From IMG/VR virus record IMGVR_UViG_3300030098_002423, positions 16,120 through 38,456 of that record: a stretch of 22,337 nt of DNA; one strand, given 5' to 3'. Position 1 is the first letter of the stretch; every line of letters starts with the position of its first letter. Position numbers and translations under genes: made by a program. The notes beneath the pieces were generated by a model. That model did not search any database and was not told the origin of the DNA. It worked only from the letters and a program-made list of their open reading frames with translations. This document shows positions 1 to 9,425 of the stretch, in pieces. The DNA comes from a virus.

Positions 1-137
1 GGCTCATTAATGCTTCCATGCTTTCTTTCCTTATCTCTTTGTTCGTAACAAGCTAAATGTACGTCTGTTCCATTAGCAAAACATACAAAGTTATCTTGTT
101 TTACATTAATAGGTTGCTCGCAATACGCACAAATCAT
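1..137 (-). CDS. N-terminal part of a small zinc-finger-like protein, truncated by the window edge
   Basis: The minus strand reads MICAYCEQPINVKQDNFVCF, then ANGTDVHLACYEQRDKERKH and GSINE up to the edge (45 codons and 2 bases). The ATG (137-135) overlaps the tail fibre stop as ATGA. Cys3-x2-Cys6 and, 20 residues later, His27-x2-Cys30 make a clear 'CxxC ... HxxC' set, the pattern of a treble-clef or ribbon-type zinc site; an extra Cys19 could also bind. No function follows from this, but a DNA-, RNA- or protein-binding role is usual for such folds. Being downstream of the fibre it may be the start of another gene group. The C-terminus is outside the window. Confidence 0.75.
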   Translation of the reverse strand, partial: MICAYCEQPINVKQDNFVCFANGTDVHLACYEQRDKERKHGSINE

Positions 138-3100
138 ATACCTTCAACGACTTCAAGCCACATTTGACAGCCTTCTTCAATATCACAAGCGACTCCTGTA
201 ATATTCAAAAAGAACAGTTGAAAGTAATCGCCGGGGTTTACTTTAACAATCCCGCTTATACAGTTTGATCCTGCTGAGTGACCTACTTGATGCGCTGCAG
301 AATCCGTTGCAACGCCACCCCAAACCAAACCATTAGCCTGATAAGACCCTCCAAATGATTGAGCTAAATCAAAACTAGCTTGATATGCTACATGAGCCGC
401 GCTGTAATGCACTATTCGTATTCCACTCATACCTTGGGTTGGCCCTGCACCAGACTGTGTAATCATTGCTGTTGCACCAACTTTGACAAACCTCACTGAT
501 CCATCATTAGGAACATATATACGACCTAAATTAGCCTGCGTAGTAAACGCGTCAGTGTCATAACCTCTTGTCATTGATGCTCGTACATGCAAGGTATTGT
601 TTTGAAGGTTGCTTGTTGAAGTATTATAAAAAACATCAAATAAACCCGGATTAGCTGACGCTGTGTAAATCATAGCCTTTCGACCTGACAAACTAGCAGG
701 GTGGTGTTGTAAAGATTGAGAGGCATCGTTTACATAAATTCCTGCAGTTCCACCGGGCGTTCCTGATCCTGTGTGCGTAAAGCGGTTTCCTGTTATAGTA
801 TGATTACGGACAGAGTTTCGTATAATTATACAAGAACCCTCACCAGACCATTGAAAAAAGTTTCCTGTAATAGACACCCCTGTAATTGTTTGTGTTGTAT
901 TAGGATCACCGATAGTTATGCCAAGGCCACCCATAAAGTTGTTATTACCATTTGGGGTGAGAGATACAAAAAAGTTATTAGATATAACAAATGATGTGTA
1001 ATCAACGGCTGCACCTGATGTTGATAAACCAATCATTGTAGATGTAGTTGATTCTTGTCTGTTGTAAAAGTTATTGCCAGTGATAATAGCTTGCGAAAAT
1101 TTACCGATAATATTGCCAACAAAATTTGAAAAGTGCGAGTTTGAAACTTGCAACGACAAAAATCCGTAAGGGTTATTATCGCATAAAATTCCGTAATTGT
1201 TTGCAACAAGTCCACAGTTTATAAGATAAATACCTTCTGCATCACCAGTATTGTTTGGACTTACACTGGGATCATTACAATGCACTGCCTGTTGACAGAA
1301 AAATATGCTACCGTCTGTAATGTGGTATTCTGTTGCTTGACCTTCTGTTGGTGGGGTTGTTCCCACACCAGTAGAAGTAATTTCAATGCCTGCTGTTGTC
1401 CCAATAAGTTGCGATACACCATCAGTATATTGACCATCAATTAAAAATTCAGACATTTTAAAATGCGGACAGTCATCTACATCAACAGCTTTTGTCCAGT
1501 AGGCACTTCCTATTGCTCCTTGTATATGCACTCTGTTAACAAATGCACTAGGATCTATAACCCCTGCACGAAAATGCCCATTGAATTGCAAAGCAATATT
1601 ACCAGATCCACCCGCTTTGTTTGTTTGTATTGTTAAGTCTTTTACCCCAACTTCTTGACCGTCAGGAGCGCCCCCTTGAACGGCGGGAACACCAGACATA
1701 TCAAACGTAAAGCCACCGTCAATACTTGCATCAAAACGCACAAATGTAACACCTATACCTGCACCCATAACAACTACAGGAACACCCGCAGGGATATTGA
1801 TTTTACCTGTAACGTTACATAACCCCGGAGGAAAATATAATACACCACCTGTTTGTCTGTATGTCGTAGTTTGACTGTGAGGATCAGGATATTGTGTAGC
1901 TGTTGGGTTAGCGGGATCAAACAATTCTGCTAATGCTGTTTGAATTTGTGCAGAACAGTCGGTTGCATGATATGGAGCGCCATTACCTACGACAGCTACT
2001 TTTGTACTAACGCCTGCTGTTGTGCCTGCGGCAATACTTGTCACTTGACCGAAAGCATTAATAGCTACGTTTGCATTATTAAAAACAGTAGGTATACCTT
2101 GTGCGTTTGCTAAAGGCCATGTGCCTGTGCTAGGAGAATGAACAGGAGCCAATGCGATTTCTATATCTTGTGTATCTTTCAGTTGACCATTACCAGTTAA
2201 AGCGCCAATACCTTTGACTGTAAGATCACCGTTTGCTTGTGGTGCGCCCGATTCTATAGATGTAATTCTGCCAAAAACATCAACAGTTATATTGGATGGG
2301 TTTATAGCTGTTACACCAGAACCTAATGTTTCAATTGCTTTTAAACTAATTTCAATTTCTGCATCTGTTCCTGTTGTTCCACTAGCGCTTACGGCTCCGC
2401 GACCTTTAATGACTGTTCCTGAACCTGATCCACCACCCGCCGAACCGTTAGAAATAGCTGTTATTCGACCATATTTATCTACAGATACATCAGCATTTGT
2501 ATAGTTGCCTTCCCCTCCTGTAGTATAGGACATCTCCGCTAAACTTATCGTTCGACCCTCAGTTCCAATAGGGCCACCATTATGTAAACCTACACCTGTA
2601 CCTATTATTGCAGTAGTTGGAACTTTAGTTGAGTCAAGCGTAGTAGCCGTTCCTGTGGTGGTGCCATCTTTTGTAATAATCTGTTTGCCAGTAGGGTCGA
2701 AAGCAAGATACTTATTAGCACGACCTGTTGCATTAGTAGTAATGTCGCTGTTGTCACTATCAAAATCTGTTTCAACTACACCAAACTTTTGATCAACTTG
2801 CCGTTGCAAATCTTGTTGTGTAGCAACGATTTGATCAAGTTGTTTATTTAGTTCTCGTATATTGAAACCGCCAGATGGTGGGAAATCGGTTGTACGTTCT
2901 TTTTTAATATGCCTGACTAATGTTATATCAGTGTTCGTCACCCCTGTTGTAAATGTTACAGTGCCACTTGTAAAACCACCATCTTCTGCAACAACACCTG
3001 TAATCGTGTAATCAGAATCTTCGCTTTTAGCAAGAGTGCCATCATAAACTACAATGTCTGATGTTTTAAAAAATGGGAACGGTATTGTAAAAGTGGTTTG

Positions 3101-3163
3101 TGCTGCACTTCCCACAGTGTATTTAGTACGTGTAGCAACTTCTGTAATATTTAAATCAGCCAT
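134..3163 (-). CDS. Tail fibre with gp17-type anchor, three shaft repeats and a beta-helix domain
   Basis: This 1009-residue protein has a T7 gp17-type anchor at about residues 1-130: YTVGSAAQTTFTIPFPFFKT, then TLVRHIKKERTTDFPPSGGF and a coiled-coil LNKQLDQIVATQQDLQRQVD. Three shaft repeats follow, at about 222-240, 288-306 and 362-380, each ending 'V.(V/I)...GR(I/V)T.I..G' (e.g. VDKYGRITAISNG). From about 395 comes a right-handed beta-helix start like Pectate_lyase_3 (DCSAQIQTALAEL, then GGVLYFPPG) with Asn/Gly turns to about 810, suggesting a receptor-binding or polysaccharide-cutting tailspike. The last 170 residues look like a beta-sandwich head. The anchor docks at the tail nozzle. The ATG has GGAGG 5 bases upstream. 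The stop forms an ATGA overlap with the next gene. Confidence 0.9.
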   Translation of the reverse strand: MADLNITEVATRTKYTVGSAAQTTFTIPFPFFKTSDIVVYDGTLAKSEDSDYTITGVVAEDGGFTSGTVTFTTGVTNTDITLVRHIKKERTTDFPPSGGFNIRELNKQLDQIVATQQDLQRQVDQKFGVVETDFDSDNSDITTNATGRANKYLAFDPTGKQIITKDGTTTGTATTLDSTKVPTTAIIGTGVGLHNGGPIGTEGRTISLAEMSYTTGGEGNYTNADVSVDKYGRITAISNGSAGGGSGSGTVIKGRGAVSASGTTGTDAEIEISLKAIETLGSGVTAINPSNITVDVFGRITSIESGAPQANGDLTVKGIGALTGNGQLKDTQDIEIALAPVHSPSTGTWPLANAQGIPTVFNNANVAINAFGQVTSIAAGTTAGVSTKVAVVGNGAPYHATDCSAQIQTALAELFDPANPTATQYPDPHSQTTTYRQTGGVLYFPPGLCNVTGKINIPAGVPVVVMGAGIGVTFVRFDASIDGGFTFDMSGVPAVQGGAPDGQEVGVKDLTIQTNKAGGSGNIALQFNGHFRAGVIDPSAFVNRVHIQGAIGSAYWTKAVDVDDCPHFKMSEFLIDGQYTDGVSQLIGTTAGIEITSTGVGTTPPTEGQATEYHITDGSIFFCQQAVHCNDPSVSPNNTGDAEGIYLINCGLVANNYGILCDNNPYGFLSLQVSNSHFSNFVGNIIGKFSQAIITGNNFYNRQESTTSTMIGLSTSGAAVDYTSFVISNNFFVSLTPNGNNNFMGGLGITIGDPNTTQTITGVSITGNFFQWSGEGSCIIIRNSVRNHTITGNRFTHTGSGTPGGTAGIYVNDASQSLQHHPASLSGRKAMIYTASANPGLFDVFYNTSTSNLQNNTLHVRASMTRGYDTDAFTTQANLGRIYVPNDGSVRFVKVGATAMITQSGAGPTQGMSGIRIVHYSAAHVAYQASFDLAQSFGGSYQANGLVWGGVATDSAAHQVGHSAGSNCISGIVKVNPGDYFQLFFLNITGVACDIEEGCQMWLEVVEGI

Positions 3164-3217
3164 GCAAACCTCCGCGATCAGAAGATGATATGATTGTTTT
3201 TGTTAAGGTACGCACAA

Positions 3218-6200
3218 TTATTCCGTACCGTCTTCTAAAGAACTAAATAACCAATCGAGATGGGCAATTCTATTATAAGGCAACAAATCTCTCACTTTAG
3301 AACCGTCTATGTTGCCAGTTAACACATCCCCTGCCATGCTTGCGGCTGTTGATGCAGCCTTAAAAGATGGCCCTAACATATATTGCATCGAAGAAAACTC
3401 ACCGTGATTTTCGCTTGCACCTAACATAGCTTGTATAGATAAACTCCCGCCTGTTGCGTTACTGGCTAAGTTGTCTGCATCCATAAACCAGCCTGTCCAT
3501 CCCGCACGACCAACTGCACCAATCATTAACTCATTCCAATCTTTGTCTGGCGACCCTAGTTGTGCGTTTCTTATTTGTTCGATAGCCAATCCAACGCCTG
3601 TCATTAGCGCTATCTGCGTCAACACATTTCTGTCTGCGTCTTGTAATGCTGGCACTAACACACGTTGATGAGACGCCATAGCAAATGATTTGAACTGTGT
3701 GAGCAAAGATAAATACTGGTTACTCATAAACAGGGGCCGTTCCCCCAAACCGGGAGTAACAATTATTGTATTTATTTCTTTACTCAAAGCATTTTCAAAA
3801 GCATCTTTAGCAATAAGATTATCCCAATTACGACTGTTGGCAATTATGTTAGCGTCCGTTTTTTCCCATTTGTCTTTCATTTTGTAGATGGATTGTGCCT
3901 CTGCCTCACCAATACCAGACTTGGCAAGACGTTCTCTTTGTTTGACGGTAGCTTTACCAAGCGCCACCGCAGTTACGTCATCGAGTATTTTTGTTCCGAC
4001 AATGATACCGCTACTTGTTTTGACGAAATCATTCCAGAATGACATTCCATTTATCATAAAGTTAAATGATGCTAACCCACCTATCGCAGATTCAAAACGA
4101 TTATGCACACCAAACTGATCACCAACATCTGCTATTTGTGCGGCTCTACTGCTTAACCAAAACTCATAGCTTTCACCAATAGATCGGTTTTGTGCTAATC
4201 CTTTTTTCCAAATATCATTTTTAGTAAGTGCCTCGAACAAACTGCCAAAAGATTTACGCAATCCGTTAGCTGTAACAACTCGCGCAATATCGGGGGCTGC
4301 AGCCATAGCTCCTGTAAGCATTGTTATTGCACTGTAGTTTTTAGCTATACGAATAGCTTTAGACACACCGCTATTGGGATTAGATGGCATCATGTATGTG
4401 CCACGCAACAAATCACGCATAGCACGTAAGTCTTCTAATGTTTCTGCCTTTTGTTTTGTTAATTTAGATCGTTGTGCTTCAGACGTTGCAGCTTTTATTT
4501 TTTCATCAAAGTTTGCTGTTACTTTAGCAATTGGACCAAGATCACCTGTGTTTACATTTGGCAACTCTAGATCTGTAGAGCCAAACTTTTTATACAACTC
4601 AAGGTCAGGCGCTACGCCACGCATATAAGTTGTAAGCACCGTTAGAATATCGTTTTCTAAAAAGTCTTCAAAATCTACGTCATTTATAAAATCAAGATCA
4701 CGTTTATGAAATGCACTTGCAACCCCTGTGACAGTTTCATCTGATTGCACAAACGGATTGTAGTCACGTAATTGTCTTGCAATCTGCACCGCTTTGTCTT
4801 TTTTAAGACCGCCCACTTTCATTATGCGCTCAACGAACTGATCAAAGTTCTTTTCTATTTTATCTTTACGCCACATACGAGGGATGTACCCTTCGGCTGC
4901 AGCACGTAACGCATCGTTAGTTTGTTTAATTTCTTTAGTAAGTTGCGCAATTTTTGCGGCATTTTTTGTTGAATTTGTTTTTTGCAAACGTTGTATCTGA
5001 CGCAGTTTTGCATCATTGATAATACCGCTTTCAACAATTTCATCTGTGTATTTTTTAATTATTGAATTTACTTGTGCAGCCGCCGCATCAATTTCTGGTA
5101 TACCGCTTTTTTGTTTACTGCGTTGTACCTGTGTTACACGCTGTCTAAACTCTAGTATTGATGGTATTTTGTTCTGGCTTAAACCTAATACACCGCCTGC
5201 TCTACGCAATGGATTAACATTCATGCGTTTGAGCATATTGTTGTAACCGCTATAAATGTTTTGATGTAACTCACCTATGTCAGCACGATACTTTGTTTTA
5301 ATGGTGGTTTCTAATGCCTGTTCAGTAGGTTGGAAACCTCCTGCGGCTGTGTTTTTGCGAAGCTTTGGAACCACCTCAAATACATTTAACAATAATGATT
5401 TAGCGTCCGCATCAACACCTGACAATACACGCGAAATAGGCGACAACATATCTCCTAATGCCCACGTTTTTTCAACACTGTTTTGTATAAGTTCTTCTGC
5501 AATAGATTCGGGCTTGGGTGGACTTGCTTCGTTTGCCATAGAACCTACCGATGCTTTACCTTCTGGCCCGGCTTCTGCTGCTTTACCTTCTTTAATAATT
5601 TGTTCAGACATAACGTGCTGACCAGCCGCATCTTCTGCGTTTATTTCTTCACCGTTACGTTTCATTATGGTTTGAAGTTTACTGAAAATACCACTTATAA
5701 CATATTGCGTGCCAGCAATGGCTAATGTTTCACCTACTGCTGTTCGTACATCTCCTGTCTGGTCGGTTTGTGGAAATGTACGTCCTGCCGCTAATGTACC
5801 AGCTTTAAACGCACTTACCCCTGCTTTTGCACCCAACGCGACCCATGCTTCGGGAACTGTTATATAACCAGCAATTTGTCCAAACAACGATGCTTCTGGT
5901 GCTTTAGCCATACGCATACGTTTTTGTTCTGCGTTTATTAAGTACTGTGTGCGTTTTTCAAATTGCTCTTCATTAACAACTCGCGGTGCGTTCCACGCTC
6001 CTTCATAATATTCACGCAATGCTAACATGCCCATTGCTTCTAATCTTGCTTCTAAATCAAATTGCGGGTCCGCTTCTGTGTTAATACCGTTTTCATAATT
6101 GTAAGCAAGCTCATTAATGTTAACACCAGTACGGTTAAAGGCATCCACCATGCCATCCCATGTTTCTTCTGACGGCATATACACACTGGTAAACCCATCC

Positions 6201-6430
6201 CACACAGCGCCCCATGCTTCGCTTTTTGAAATATTGTATGAATTATCAAATGCAGGCGCTTCTATAACGGCTATATCATCTGACACGTCGCCAAAACTTG
6301 GGGTAGGCGGCAACATATCTGTAAAGTCCAGTATTTCTTCGCGTGTACGCACGCGATCCGACGCCACTTCTACTGTTTGTGGAGTGTTCGCTGTTACAAG
6401 ACTTCGCAACAAAGGACGTAATGTCATCAT
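3218..6430 (-). CDS. Internal virion protein (T7 gp16-like ejection protein)
   Basis: This is a 1070-residue, mostly helical protein; T7 gp16 is 1318. The N-terminus has MTLRPLLRSLVTANTPQTVE, then YNISKSEAWGAVWDGFTSVY (about 65-84). There is a hydrophobic Ala/Gly-rich helix pair (about 184-216, YITVPEAWVALGAKAGVSAF) and later YSAITMLTGAMAAAPDIARV. The C-terminal DGSKVRDLLPYNRIAHLDWL is an ending I recall from gp16-like proteins of marine podoviruses. I find no catalytic Glu context of the T7 gp16 N-terminal lytic transglycosylase, so this version may lack cell-wall cleavage. By family it spans the envelope during DNA ejection. Two ATG codons lie in tandem (6430 and 6427); AGGAG is 3 bases from the first and 6 from the second, so the second may be the real start. 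Confidence 0.83.
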   Translation of the reverse strand: MMTLRPLLRSLVTANTPQTVEVASDRVRTREEILDFTDMLPPTPSFGDVSDDIAVIEAPAFDNSYNISKSEAWGAVWDGFTSVYMPSEETWDGMVDAFNRTGVNINELAYNYENGINTEADPQFDLEARLEAMGMLALREYYEGAWNAPRVVNEEQFEKRTQYLINAEQKRMRMAKAPEASLFGQIAGYITVPEAWVALGAKAGVSAFKAGTLAAGRTFPQTDQTGDVRTAVGETLAIAGTQYVISGIFSKLQTIMKRNGEEINAEDAAGQHVMSEQIIKEGKAAEAGPEGKASVGSMANEASPPKPESIAEELIQNSVEKTWALGDMLSPISRVLSGVDADAKSLLLNVFEVVPKLRKNTAAGGFQPTEQALETTIKTKYRADIGELHQNIYSGYNNMLKRMNVNPLRRAGGVLGLSQNKIPSILEFRQRVTQVQRSKQKSGIPEIDAAAAQVNSIIKKYTDEIVESGIINDAKLRQIQRLQKTNSTKNAAKIAQLTKEIKQTNDALRAAAEGYIPRMWRKDKIEKNFDQFVERIMKVGGLKKDKAVQIARQLRDYNPFVQSDETVTGVASAFHKRDLDFINDVDFEDFLENDILTVLTTYMRGVAPDLELYKKFGSTDLELPNVNTGDLGPIAKVTANFDEKIKAATSEAQRSKLTKQKAETLEDLRAMRDLLRGTYMMPSNPNSGVSKAIRIAKNYSAITMLTGAMAAAPDIARVVTANGLRKSFGSLFEALTKNDIWKKGLAQNRSIGESYEFWLSSRAAQIADVGDQFGVHNRFESAIGGLASFNFMINGMSFWNDFVKTSSGIIVGTKILDDVTAVALGKATVKQRERLAKSGIGEAEAQSIYKMKDKWEKTDANIIANSRNWDNLIAKDAFENALSKEINTIIVTPGLGERPLFMSNQYLSLLTQFKSFAMASHQRVLVPALQDADRNVLTQIALMTGVGLAIEQIRNAQLGSPDKDWNELMIGAVGRAGWTGWFMDADNLASNATGGSLSIQAMLGASENHGEFSSMQYMLGPSFKAASTAASMAGDVLTGNIDGSKVRDLLPYNRIAHLDWLFSSLEDGTE

Positions 6431-6651
6431 TTACTCCTTTTAGGCTGCTTTTTTCTGTTTGCTTTTTTGCCTATAACAGCCAAATTGCTAGGACGATTAT
6501 CTCTAGGGTTGCCATTTTTGTGGTGTACTTCTTTACCACGACCCGGTTTTTTCATACGGTTAGCTTTATTTCTAGCCGCACGATCTAATTTACCTTTTTT
6601 GGTTCCGTGTGTTGCTTTGTATTCTTTTTTATAATTGCGCGGTTTTTTCAT
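6427..6651 (-). CDS. Small basic HNH-motif protein
   Basis: This is a 74-residue, Lys/Arg-rich protein starting MKKPRNYKKEYKATHGTKKG. Near residues 41-57 it has EVHHKNGNPRDNRPSNL, the 'HH.dGn..nN...NL' signature of the HNH (beta-beta-alpha metal) nuclease core, and it ends AVIGKKANRKKQPKRSK. There is no room for the second, DNA-recognising domain found in homing endonucleases. Similar short proteins are widespread in marine phages, as I recall, between ejection-protein or structural genes. It could be a packaging-linked nuclease or nick-maker, or a DNA-binding relic; activity is unproven. It is joined to both neighbours by ATGA overlaps, so it is a fixed part of the operon and not a recent intron-like insertion. 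Confidence 0.85.
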   Translation of the reverse strand: MKKPRNYKKEYKATHGTKKGKLDRAARNKANRMKKPGRGKEVHHKNGNPRDNRPSNLAVIGKKANRKKQPKRSK

Positions 6652-9413
6652 TGCATATCCGTAGGTTCATTAGTTTCTGTTAAACCAAATCCACGTTTTA
6701 TAGGACGGTTTTTTGCAATAGCGTCTAATCTTCTACCGCTTACTTCTCCTGCTACACCACCACCGAATGTATCACCAAACTCTGTATCAATAGCTGCATC
6801 GCCGATACCGCGACCTCTTGCTAATATTGCTCTTGATGCGTCGGTTTGTTTTTGTGCGTATGCGTTAGTAAAGTTTATGCGCGGCCCCCTGTTAGGCAGA
6901 AATAATTTATGCAAATTGCCACTTTCGTCAATTATAACCATTTCATAAGTGGTTTGCATTTTACCGCCTATGCCGGCTGTTTGCTGACCGTTAATCAATT
7001 TCAAACGTCCAGCTTTATACAACAAACCTAAATCCAATTCTCCTTTACCATCAATTTTATTGTCTCTCCCTCGACGATACTGTGATGTTGCTGGATACAA
7101 CCTGTCAGAAAACTTTTGACCGCCAGTCGTTGTTAATAGATCTTGTGCTTTTACTATTTGATCTGCACGTTCGATCATAGCAATAGCGATTTGTTTTCCT
7201 GATATTTGATTGCCTCTATCGTCTTTTAATACTTGTTCGGGAGGCAAATGATGCAAATGCAAATTGTTTTGATCTTTTTGGTAAATGTTACTGCTAAAAC
7301 CTAACTTGCCATCTTTACCGCCAAGTTTATTTAACACACTTCTAATTGCACCTTTGCTAGTTAAGTTATCTTTACCTAATGTAAGAAACTCTCGTCGTAA
7401 CGCTTTAGTAAGATGTTTGCGACTTTGTTCTGTCATCACAATGCCTGTGCTATCTAAACCAGCAGTCAACGCTCTCCAAATACCTAGTTGGTCTAAACCG
7501 TCGTTAACTAAATGCAAGTTACTATTCATTTCTGCAAAAAAATCATATGCACCAGTTCTCGAATGACCAAGTAAACTATTAAATAAACCTCTAGCAAAAG
7601 TATTAATGAGACCTTTTTCGCCCATCTCATGCAGCACTTGCTGTACAATGTTTTGTCCATCGTCATTTACTTCAGCGATAAGCGTGTCTGCATCTTTTGC
7701 AGCTTTGTCTACTGTTTGATTTGGCATAGCTAACAATTTAGCTCTAATGTCATTTATTTGTGCAACATCCATTGTTGGATCTATTGCCTCGAACAATGCC
7801 GCAACTTTCATATCTGTAGGCAAAGTTATCGTTTCGCCATAATTAGCTTGTTCTGTATTGTACTGTTCTATATCCATTTTCAATTTAACCATTGCACGTA
7901 AAGTTTCCGCATCTTTACGAGGGTCGAACAGATTTAAAATTGCAGTAGGAAGCACGTTGTAATGTTTCCATTCATCTTTGTTTTCACGAAAAAACTCTGC
8001 TGCTCTTGCTGGATCTTTAAATACACCTTGTTCTATAGCATCATTCACTTTGCGGCTTGATTCTGCTTGCCACCAATCTATGTCTGCTTTCAGTGGACTT
8101 CTGGTGCCAGTTATAATGGCATTATGATTACGTTCTCCTGTGGCTCTGGCAGTGATTTTCTTTTGCAATGTTGTTGCGTCACTTTTTGTAATGTCTGTTC
8201 CATCGCTGTAAACTGCAGGCACCTCCGTTATGCGACCACTATCTGCATCTCTCGAAAAACCTTCCATGTCGGTTACTCTTGTTTCTAGTGCCGCTAAATC
8301 GACTCTGCCTTTTTGCGCTCTTGCTATATCTTTGAAATGTTTTTCATATGCTTGAGCATACAACGTTTCAAATCTACCGCTTTCTGCTCCACGAAACTTA
8401 TCTCTGTATTGCCCAAAAAACTCATTAATATCTTCTGGCGTTGTCCATGTTTGTTGCGCTTCAATAGCCATCCTGCGGAACTCGCTAAATTTGTCATTTG
8501 CCCGTTCTATCCGCAAATCACCATTTACTTTGTCTGCTAATTTTTCAAATAACTTAGGAGGCAATCTTTTTTCGGCTTCTGCAAGCGACGCGACTTGTTG
8601 CCCAAGATTTTTATTTGTAAAATCTCTTACAAATTTACTATGACCTTTTAGTATTTTTGCGCTTAAATCAGATTGCTTCAACACAGACTGCACTTGTTTT
8701 TCGAATGTATCTTGCGTTATGTATTGATTCGCAAAGTCTTCAGCCCTAGCTGTTAACATTGTTTCTGCCGCTTCTTCTCCTTGTGTCATAGCAATTTGTG
8801 CATATTGCTGTGCTGTTATATAAGCAGCAAACTCTGTTCTTTTTGTCGCAAACTGTTTTTTTATACGTTGTTCCGAAATTGTTCCTTGTGAGGCAGTTGC
8901 ATATCTTTTTTCTAACGCATTTAGTTTAGCATAATAATCATTTTGAAAATTCACATCCGAATAATTATCTTTGATGTTTTCAAAAGTAATACGTCTAGTT
9001 GTTTCTAACTCGTCTTCGATGCCTATAATATTTTGCTGTATATTATATTTAACTTCTCTATCTACTGTACTGTTTACAATGGGGCTTATTATTCCGGGCA
9101 ACTGTGCTTTTAACTGTGATTGCACATTGGGATTTACACCACGCAACATCTTTCTTGTATATTTACCTAATTCATCTGCCATTGCTGCTGAGTTAGGCAC
9201 ACCTTCTTGCGATATTTGTATTTCTTTGGCTCTGTCGTAAACCGACGCTACGCTTTCTGCTACGGTAATTCGATCTTCTTCTGCATACAGTTCATCTAGT
9301 TCTCGCGCACTATCGCGCTGTACCATTCGCGCAAAGTCCCCAACAGGATTGGTTGGACGTACATATGGCATACCGCCTATGGAAAGACTGCGTGTTTCTC
9401 TCTTTAATGCCAT
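6648..9413 (-). CDS. Internal virion protein (T7 gp15-like ejection protein)
   Basis: This is a 921-residue, mostly helical protein, longer than T7 gp15 (747). It starts MALKRETRSLSIGGMPYVRP, with basic residues and a 'P..FARM.....RELDELY'-type opening. Long charged helices follow, e.g. KRYATASQGTISEQRIKKQF and QQYAQIAMTQGEEAAETMLT. I see no lysozyme or transglycosylase motif. By family it joins gp14 and gp16 in the core and forms the tube through which DNA passes into the cell. A late segment (DGLDQLGIWRALTAGLDSTG) is more hydrophobic. The ATG is 12 bases after the gp14-like stop with GAGGAAACA in front; the stop forms an ATGA overlap with the HNH-motif gene. Gene order makes gp15-like the best call. 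Confidence 0.82.
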   Translation of the reverse strand: MALKRETRSLSIGGMPYVRPTNPVGDFARMVQRDSARELDELYAEEDRITVAESVASVYDRAKEIQISQEGVPNSAAMADELGKYTRKMLRGVNPNVQSQLKAQLPGIISPIVNSTVDREVKYNIQQNIIGIEDELETTRRITFENIKDNYSDVNFQNDYYAKLNALEKRYATASQGTISEQRIKKQFATKRTEFAAYITAQQYAQIAMTQGEEAAETMLTARAEDFANQYITQDTFEKQVQSVLKQSDLSAKILKGHSKFVRDFTNKNLGQQVASLAEAEKRLPPKLFEKLADKVNGDLRIERANDKFSEFRRMAIEAQQTWTTPEDINEFFGQYRDKFRGAESGRFETLYAQAYEKHFKDIARAQKGRVDLAALETRVTDMEGFSRDADSGRITEVPAVYSDGTDITKSDATTLQKKITARATGERNHNAIITGTRSPLKADIDWWQAESSRKVNDAIEQGVFKDPARAAEFFRENKDEWKHYNVLPTAILNLFDPRKDAETLRAMVKLKMDIEQYNTEQANYGETITLPTDMKVAALFEAIDPTMDVAQINDIRAKLLAMPNQTVDKAAKDADTLIAEVNDDGQNIVQQVLHEMGEKGLINTFARGLFNSLLGHSRTGAYDFFAEMNSNLHLVNDGLDQLGIWRALTAGLDSTGIVMTEQSRKHLTKALRREFLTLGKDNLTSKGAIRSVLNKLGGKDGKLGFSSNIYQKDQNNLHLHHLPPEQVLKDDRGNQISGKQIAIAMIERADQIVKAQDLLTTTGGQKFSDRLYPATSQYRRGRDNKIDGKGELDLGLLYKAGRLKLINGQQTAGIGGKMQTTYEMVIIDESGNLHKLFLPNRGPRINFTNAYAQKQTDASRAILARGRGIGDAAIDTEFGDTFGGGVAGEVSGRRLDAIAKNRPIKRGFGLTETNEPTDMQ

Positions 9414-9425
9414 TGTTTCCTCACA

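Noticed and set aside
3164-3217. Possible promoter or terminator between the gp16-like gene and the tail fibre
   Set aside because: The 54 bases hold a GGAGG ribosome site but no stem with a T-run and no repeat of the TATAGAGG core.
5277-5621. 114-codon plus-strand frame
   Set aside because: It is antisense to the middle of the gp16-like gene, with no ribosome site of note and no family pattern.
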